NCBI RefSeq assembly: GCF_018531495.1 | Contig: NZ_JAHDTI010000007.1 | Span: 496,001 to 560,000 of the forward strand | Origin: Nonomuraea sediminis | GTDB lineage: Bacteria > Actinomycetota > Actinomycetes > Streptosporangiales > Streptosporangiaceae | Reading direction: 5' to 3' | Length of the DNA stretch: 64,000 bases | Shown here: positions 59,845-64,000 of the stretch, piece by piece | How the letters are laid out: each line of letters opens with the position of its first letter | How positions within the stretch are numbered: position 1 is the first letter of the stretch | Made by a program: the position numbers and the translations under genes | Notes under the pieces: generated by a model | The model's database searches: none | What the model was told of the DNA's origin: nothing | Seen by the model: the letters and a program-made list of their open reading frames with translations, nothing else

Positions 59845-61062
59845 ATGCGGGTTCTGATCGTCGGGGTCGGCACACGGGGCGACGTGGCACCGTACACAGG
59901 ACTGGGGGCGCGCTTACGCGAGGCCGGGCACCAGGTGGCCATCGCCGCGCATGAGCCGTACGCGGCGTTGGTGACCGATGCAGGTCTGGAGTATCTACCA
60001 CTTCCCGGAGACCCCCTCCCCATACTGACCGGGCGCTTCTCCATCAACGCATTCCAGAAATACGGCGAGCAGGTCATGGAGGGCCTGACCGGGATCGCCG
60101 AGCAGAAGGCCGACCTGCTCCTGCTGGGCACGGCGGGCGCGCTGGGCATTCACGTCGCCGAGGCGATGGGCGTGCCGAGCATGGGGGTGCATTTGCAGCC
60201 GATCGACCCCACCGGTGACTTTCCGCCGGTCACGAGCTTGTTCCGCCGGTCGCTCGGGCGGTGGGGGAACCGCAGGGCGGCCCGGCTCGCGTTCGAGTTG
60301 CCGCTGCTCGCCGGGGCGAGTGCGAAGATGCGGGCCCGGCTGGGGCTGCCTCCGATGACTCCGCGTGCCCTCTACCGGCGCCGGGAGAGCACGCGCTGGC
60401 CGGTCTTCCACGGGGTCAGCCCGCTGGTGCTGCCGCGCCCGCCCGACTGGCGGCCGGGCCTGGAGATCACGGGGTACTGGTGGCCGCGCCGGCCGCGGGG
60501 CTGGCAGCCGGATCCGGTACTGCGCGACTTCCTGACCTCAGGGCCCACACCGGTCTTCGTCGGCTTCGGCAGCCTGGCGAGCACGCGGGCCGAGCAGTAC
60601 ACCGAGCTGGCCGTGCACGCGCTGCGCCGGGCCGGGCTGCGCGGCGTGCTGCAGACCGGTCTGCTGGCACACATCTCCGACGACGTGCTCGCGGTCGGCG
60701 ACGTTCCGCACGACTGGCTCTTCCCCCAACTGTCCGCCGTCGCCCACCACTGCGGCAGCGGCACCACCGCCAGCGGGGTGCGGGCGGGGGTGCCCGCCGT
60801 GGCCGTGCCGGTCATGAACGACCAGCCATTGTGGGCGTCCAGGCTGATGGCACTCGGCGTGGCGCCGGCCGCGATCCCGTTCCGCCGCCTGACGCCCGCA
60901 CGGCTGGCCGCTGCGCTCACTACCGCGGTCACCGACCCGGCCTATCGGCAGCGGGCCCAGGCCCTCTCGGCCGGGATCTCGGCAGAAGACGGCGCGGCGC
61001 CCGTCGTCGAGGCGGTGAACCAGCTCCGGGTCAGCCTCAGGCCCGACCACCGATCAGGGTGA
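59845..61062 (+). CDS. GT1-family glycosyltransferase
   Basis: 405 aa, GT-B fold. N-terminal MRVLIVGVGTRGDVAPYTGL is typical of sterol/macrolide glucosyltransferases; the C-terminal donor motif contains VAHHCGSGTTASGVRAGVPA and VAVPVMNDQPLWASRLM (the H-x-G-x-G-T and DQ positions). GGGGAGACGAGG precedes the ATG. Proteins of this group attach a sugar to macrolides, glycolipids or drugs and often inactivate antibiotics. Control by a TetR repressor with two operators suggests inducible glycosylation of an external compound. Confidence 0.88.
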   Translation: MRVLIVGVGTRGDVAPYTGLGARLREAGHQVAIAAHEPYAALVTDAGLEYLPLPGDPLPILTGRFSINAFQKYGEQVMEGLTGIAEQKADLLLLGTAGALGIHVAEAMGVPSMGVHLQPIDPTGDFPPVTSLFRRSLGRWGNRRAARLAFELPLLAGASAKMRARLGLPPMTPRALYRRRESTRWPVFHGVSPLVLPRPPDWRPGLEITGYWWPRRPRGWQPDPVLRDFLTSGPTPVFVGFGSLASTRAEQYTELAVHALRRAGLRGVLQTGLLAHISDDVLAVGDVPHDWLFPQLSAVAHHCGSGTTASGVRAGVPAVAVPVMNDQPLWASRLMALGVAPAAIPFRRLTPARLAAALTTAVTDPAYRQRAQALSAGISAEDGAAPVVEAVNQLRVSLRPDHRSG

Positions 61063-61266
61063 CAGGTCGGACTGGAAGCACGGTTCAGCATGCGCAGAGG
61101 ATCCATCACACAGAGCGGGCTGTGGCTTCTGGGTCGCCCCGGTTCGCCTGACAGTGCCCCTGCCGATGATGCCATCCGTGCAGGTCATCCGGCTTGCCTG
61201 ACTGCTCCCGACGTGCGCCGACGCTGGCTCTCGGAAGGGAAAGGAGTCGCGGCAGGATGATCGCTT

Positions 61267-62335
61267 GTGCTTCTTCGCCTGGCCTATCTCGTCACGAACG
61301 CCTTTGCCACACTGCGGCTGCTACCGCTGGGAGATCGAGACAAGGACATTGAGATTCTCGCGTTGCGTCACCAGATCGCCGTTCGTGAACGGCAACTCGG
61401 TGTCGGCACCAGCGTGAGGTTCGCTCCCGAGGACCGAGGACTTCCTCGCTGCGCTCATGGCATCGCTGCCCCCTGAGGTCCCACGTCGGCTGCGGCTCCT
61501 TGTCCGCCCGGACACCATCCTGCGCTGGCACCGCGATCTGTTGAAGCAGCCTCACGCTCGCACCTGTCAGAGGAAACGGCCTGGTCGTCTCGTACCGTGC
61601 GGTCCATCCGTGTGCTCATTCTGCGGCTGGTCCGGGAGAACCCCTCGTGGGGATACCGGCGAGTGCACGGCGAACTCGCCATGCACGGCATCAAGATCGC
61701 GCCTCCGCCGTGCCGGAAATCCTCAAGCAGGAAGAATAGATCCGTCCCCTGAGCGAGCATCGGTCACGTGGGCGGCCTTCCTGCGCTCGCAAGCCGACGC
61801 GCTGCTGGCTTGCGATGTCATCGAACCCATCACCTTGAACGGCCAGCGTCAGTACATTCTCGCCGTCATCGAGCATGCCACCAGGCGCATTCGCGTGCTG
61901 GGCACCACCGCGCACCCGACCGCTGCCTGGGTCATCCAGGTGATCAAGAATGTCGTGATGGATCTGGGAGACGCGGGCTGCCGGGCGCGCTTCCTGATCC
62001 GAGACCAGGACGGGAAGTTCCCAGCCCTCGTGGAGGAGGTCCTCGTCGACGCCGGCATCCAGATTGTGCTCACCGGTATCCGAATGCCGCGGATGAACGC
62101 GGTCATGGACAGGTGGGTGCAGTCGTGCCGCCGAGAGCTCCTGGATCGATGCCTGCTCTGGAACGAACGCCATCTACGGCATGCCCTGCGCGAGTATGAG
62201 GAGTTCTCCAACCAGCACCGAGCCCATCAAGCCCTGGACCAGGCGGCTCCACTACGCGCCGTCCCAGATCCGATCACCGATCCAGCCAGACTCGTCGACC
62301 TGAACGTACGCCGACGAGACCGGCTCGGCGGAGGC
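61267..62335 (+). pseudogene. Integrase-core (rve) transposase, frameshifted
   Basis: The family is read in order but in several frames: LLRLAYLVTNAFATLRLLPL and DRDKDIEILALRHQIAVRER; VPRRLRLLVRPDTILRWHRD; WAAFLRSQADALLACDVIEP; QYILAVIEHATRRIRVLGTT; ARFLIRDQDGKFPALVEEVL; IRMPRMNAVMDRWVQSCRRE; and the end PITDPARLVDLNVRRRDRLG. Shifts lie near 61420 and 61600-61740. The last part runs on without its normal HEY-type terminus, interrupted at the junction with the next fragment. It is an inactive copy of an IS common in this window (relics near 21.6, 24.5 and 43.7 kb). Confidence 0.75.
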
Positions 62336-62372
62336 CGCTTGAACTGCGTGGACGGGGTTTTCCGCAGGTGCA

Positions 62373-62735
62373 GTGCTGGCCGGTGCGGGAGTGCGCATCA
62401 TCAAAAGCGGCGTCCGTATGCCGCGGATGAACGCCATCATGGAGCGATGGATCCAGACCTGCCGGCGCGAGCTGCTGGATCGAACCTTGATCTGGAACCA
62501 GCGTCACCTTCTGCATGCGCCGCGCGAGTTCGAGACCTTCTATAACGAACACCGGCCCCACCGGGCTCTCCGGCAGACTGCCCCGCTTCGACCACTCGTT
62601 GATCCCGACATCAACCCGGCCTCGATCACCTCGTTGGACATCCGCCGACGTGATCGGCTCGGAGGTGTCATGAAGGAATACCGACACGTGGCTTGACCTG
62701 GCCGGATGATTAATCGGCACCCGCAGACCTGATGG
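62373..62735 (+). mobile_element. Second copy of the same transposase, 3' part and IS end
   Basis: An open frame from 62373 reads AGAGVRIIKSGVRMPRMNAI, MERWIQTCRRELLDRTLIWN, YNEHRPHRALRQTAPLRPLV and ends SLDIRRRDRLGGVMKEYRHV, A, stop at 62696. This is the C-terminal third of a sister element. Immediately after, TTGACCTGGCCGGATGATTA with TCGGCACCCGCAG is the IS right end. The two copies therefore lie in tandem, joined by a deletion. Confidence 0.65.
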
Positions 62736-62887
62736 CGCAGCACCATGATCTCAACGTCCTTGCTGCAGTCGTCACGGCCGAGCAGGTCCAGTAGTTGCAA
62801 GACGCGTCCGAGGATTACATAGAGCGAAGACCACCACACCACCAGCAGGATGTCTAAGAGCGCGCCGTGCTCGAGCCGCGTAGCCAC
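62720..62887 (-). mobile_element. N-terminal fragment of a related transposase
   Basis: The minus strand encodes LVVWWSSLYVILGRVLQLLD and DCSKDVEIMVLRHQV, the N-terminal leader of an integrase-core transposase similar to that at 61267 (DKDIEILALRHQI). It is cut after ~50 residues by the IS end at 62697-62735, so it is a third IS relic in this junction. Confidence 0.55.
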
Positions 62888-62988
62888 AGGTCAACCACTA
62901 CGACGATCGAATTTTCGTAACCCAACACGCTAGGCCGAGGGAGTGTCGACATCGATCGGCCGCGATGGACTCCCTTCCTGAATAGTTG

Positions 62989-63008
62989 ACACGACATAGA
63001 TGTCGTGT
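62989..63008. promoter_or_regulatory. Perfect operator palindrome before MBL gene
   Basis: ACACGACAT-AG-ATGTCGTGT is a 9-bp perfect inverted repeat with a 2-base centre, 12 bp before the ATG at 63021 and overlapping the core promoter region. It is well suited to a MarR or TetR dimer; the MarR gene beginning at 63908 is a candidate. Confidence 0.7.
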
Positions 63009-63020
63009 AATGTAATCCTC

Positions 63021-63899
63021 ATGAGGAACGAAACGATGCAGGTCAAGAAGGCGTCCGTGGTAAGCACCGGGTCAGTGTCGATCCACCCCGAGCACGTATT
63101 CGCGAGCGGCAAGCCGCTGTACTGGTGGCTGTTCACCTCGCGGCGATGGACCGAGCCCCTGCCGATCAACGTGTACGTGATCGAGCACAAGGACGGGCTG
63201 GTGCTGTTCGACACCGGTCAGGACCGGGCGTCCATCACCGATCCCGGCTACTTCCCCGGTGGGATCACCGGGGTGATGTACGACCGGCTGGCTCGGTTCG
63301 AGATCGCACCGGAGCAGACGCTGACCGCACAGCTCGCCGCGATCGGCTATGACATCCGTGATGTGCGGACCGCAGTGATCTCACACCTGCACCAGGACCA
63401 CATCGGCGGGCTGCGAGAGCTGACCGGCGCCGAGATCATCGTGTCCCGGCGGGAGTGGGAGACCCTGCGCGAACCGCTCCCGGAGATGAAGGGGCTGCTG
63501 CGCTCCCACATCGAGTTGCCCGGGCTGCAGTGGCGGTTCGTCGACCCCGAGCCGCTGGCCGACCCGACGATCGCACCCTTCACGTCCGGGCACGACCTGT
63601 TCGGGGACGGGAGCATGGTGCTGCTCCCCACCCCGGGCCACACCCCGGGTTCGCTGTCCATGCTCGTACGGCAGGCCGGAGACATCCCGCTGCTTATGGT
63701 CGGCGACGTCACCTACGACGCCGGCCTGCTCAAGGCCGGACACGTCCCCGGAGTCGGAGAGAAGAAGCGCCTGACCGAGACCACCTCGATGATCAACCAG
63801 CTACGTGAACGGCAGCCGGGCCTGACCATCCTGGCCGCCCACGACCCCGGCGCGGCCGCCGCGCTCGCCACCGCCCGCCGTACCCTCACCCCGGCCTGA
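63021..63899 (+). CDS. Metallo-beta-lactamase fold hydrolase (lactonase-like)
   Basis: 292 aa. The zinc motif HLHQDHIGG (HxHxDH) is near residue 120, with further ligand positions in PTPGHTPGSLSML and GDVTYD. The N-terminus (PLPINVYVIEHKDGLVLFDT) and overall length match the N-acyl-homoserine-lactonase group. It probably opens a lactone; quorum quenching is possible but the substrate is unknown. The start at 63021 is preferred; an ATG at 63000 lies inside the operator. A MarR gene follows 8 bp downstream, probably cotranscribed. Confidence 0.86.
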   Translation: MRNETMQVKKASVVSTGSVSIHPEHVFASGKPLYWWLFTSRRWTEPLPINVYVIEHKDGLVLFDTGQDRASITDPGYFPGGITGVMYDRLARFEIAPEQTLTAQLAAIGYDIRDVRTAVISHLHQDHIGGLRELTGAEIIVSRREWETLREPLPEMKGLLRSHIELPGLQWRFVDPEPLADPTIAPFTSGHDLFGDGSMVLLPTPGHTPGSLSMLVRQAGDIPLLMVGDVTYDAGLLKAGHVPGVGEKKRLTETTSMINQLRERQPGLTILAAHDPGAAAALATARRTLTPA

Positions 63900-63907
63900 C
63901 AGGAACA

Positions 63908-64000
63908 ATGGCGTCCATGCGACCCGTCGAGGAGTTCAGATACCTGGTCCTGGCCGCGCAGCGGGAAGGAAACCGGCTGCTCGGCCAGGCCTTGAAGCCC
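63908..64000 (+). CDS. MarR-family regulator (5' end only)
   Basis: The first 31 codons (RPVEEFRYLVLAAQREGNRL, LGQALKP) match the N-terminal helix of MarR proteins of the type that accompany metallo-beta-lactamase genes. The rest is beyond the window. ATG at 63908 or 63917 could be used. It likely binds the palindrome at 62989. Confidence 0.65.
   Translation, partial: MASMRPVEEFRYLVLAAQREGNRLLGQALKP

Overview
The window comes from a high-GC, GTG-using actinomycete. The many PadR, TetR, MarR, Lrp and HxlR regulators, DHA2 drug transporters, an F420-type LLM oxidoreductase relic, secreted esterases and decayed integrase-core IS elements suggest a soil filamentous actinomycete, perhaps of the Streptosporangiales; the family-level guess is weak. 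Most of the window is accessory DNA: short translationally coupled operons, each beside its own regulator, separated by pseudogenes and IS relics.

Layout. 1-4.0 kb: secreted alpha/beta hydrolase (partial), then an MFS/hydrolase/hydrolase operon divergent from a PadR gene. 4.4-15.4 kb: an acyl-CoA catabolic operon on the minus strand (AMP-ligase, broken acyl-CoA dehydrogenase, SDR, two hotdog hydratase subunits, SCPx-type thiolase), a fused double-TetR regulator, and a plus-strand carboxylesterase/MFS/secreted S15 hydrolase operon. A shared motif upstream of both operons suggests one regulon. 15.5-21.5 kb: broken SnoaL and DUF1684 genes, a methyltransferase, an XRE-cupin regulator divergent from a thioredoxin-reductase-like flavoprotein, and a DHA2 exporter. 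21.5-25 kb: IS and MarR relics around a 4,5-dihydroxyphthalate-decarboxylase-like gene with its TetR regulator. 25-32.5 kb: an organised catabolic cluster (acyl-CoA dehydrogenase; family III CoA-transferase, CitE-type lyase, double-MaoC hydratase; a tandem-fused Lrp; a PLP decarboxylase and a VOC protein) that fits a C5-dicarboxyl-CoA (mesaconyl/methylmalyl-CoA) route. 32.6-39.6 kb: HxlR/NmrA pair, deletion pseudogenes, HAD phosphatase, hemerythrin, STAS, DUF6506 and LysR genes. 40-43.3 kb: a GH38-like glycosidase with a LacI regulator and a 36-bp perfect palindrome as operator. 43.6-48.4 kb: IS relics, an alpha/beta hydrolase, a tRNA 3'-half fragment, two small secreted proteins and an IS5-like element. 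48.3-50.1 kb: ABM monooxygenase, FMN reductase and MarR regulator.

The most striking locus is 51.1-56.2 kb: an EACC1-type protein overlaps a 1525-residue protein made of a caspase-like protease, a STAND NTPase, one membrane segment and 14 nearly identical WD40 repeats. It has the architecture of an NLR-like bacterial conflict or immunity switch, with a sensor built from repeats that differ at only a few recurring positions.

56.3-64 kb: a membrane protein, an FAD monooxygenase with a PadR gene, a TetR/glycosyltransferase pair with two matching operators, tandem transposase relics, and a lactonase-like metallo-beta-lactamase fold gene with a perfect operator, followed by the start of a MarR gene.
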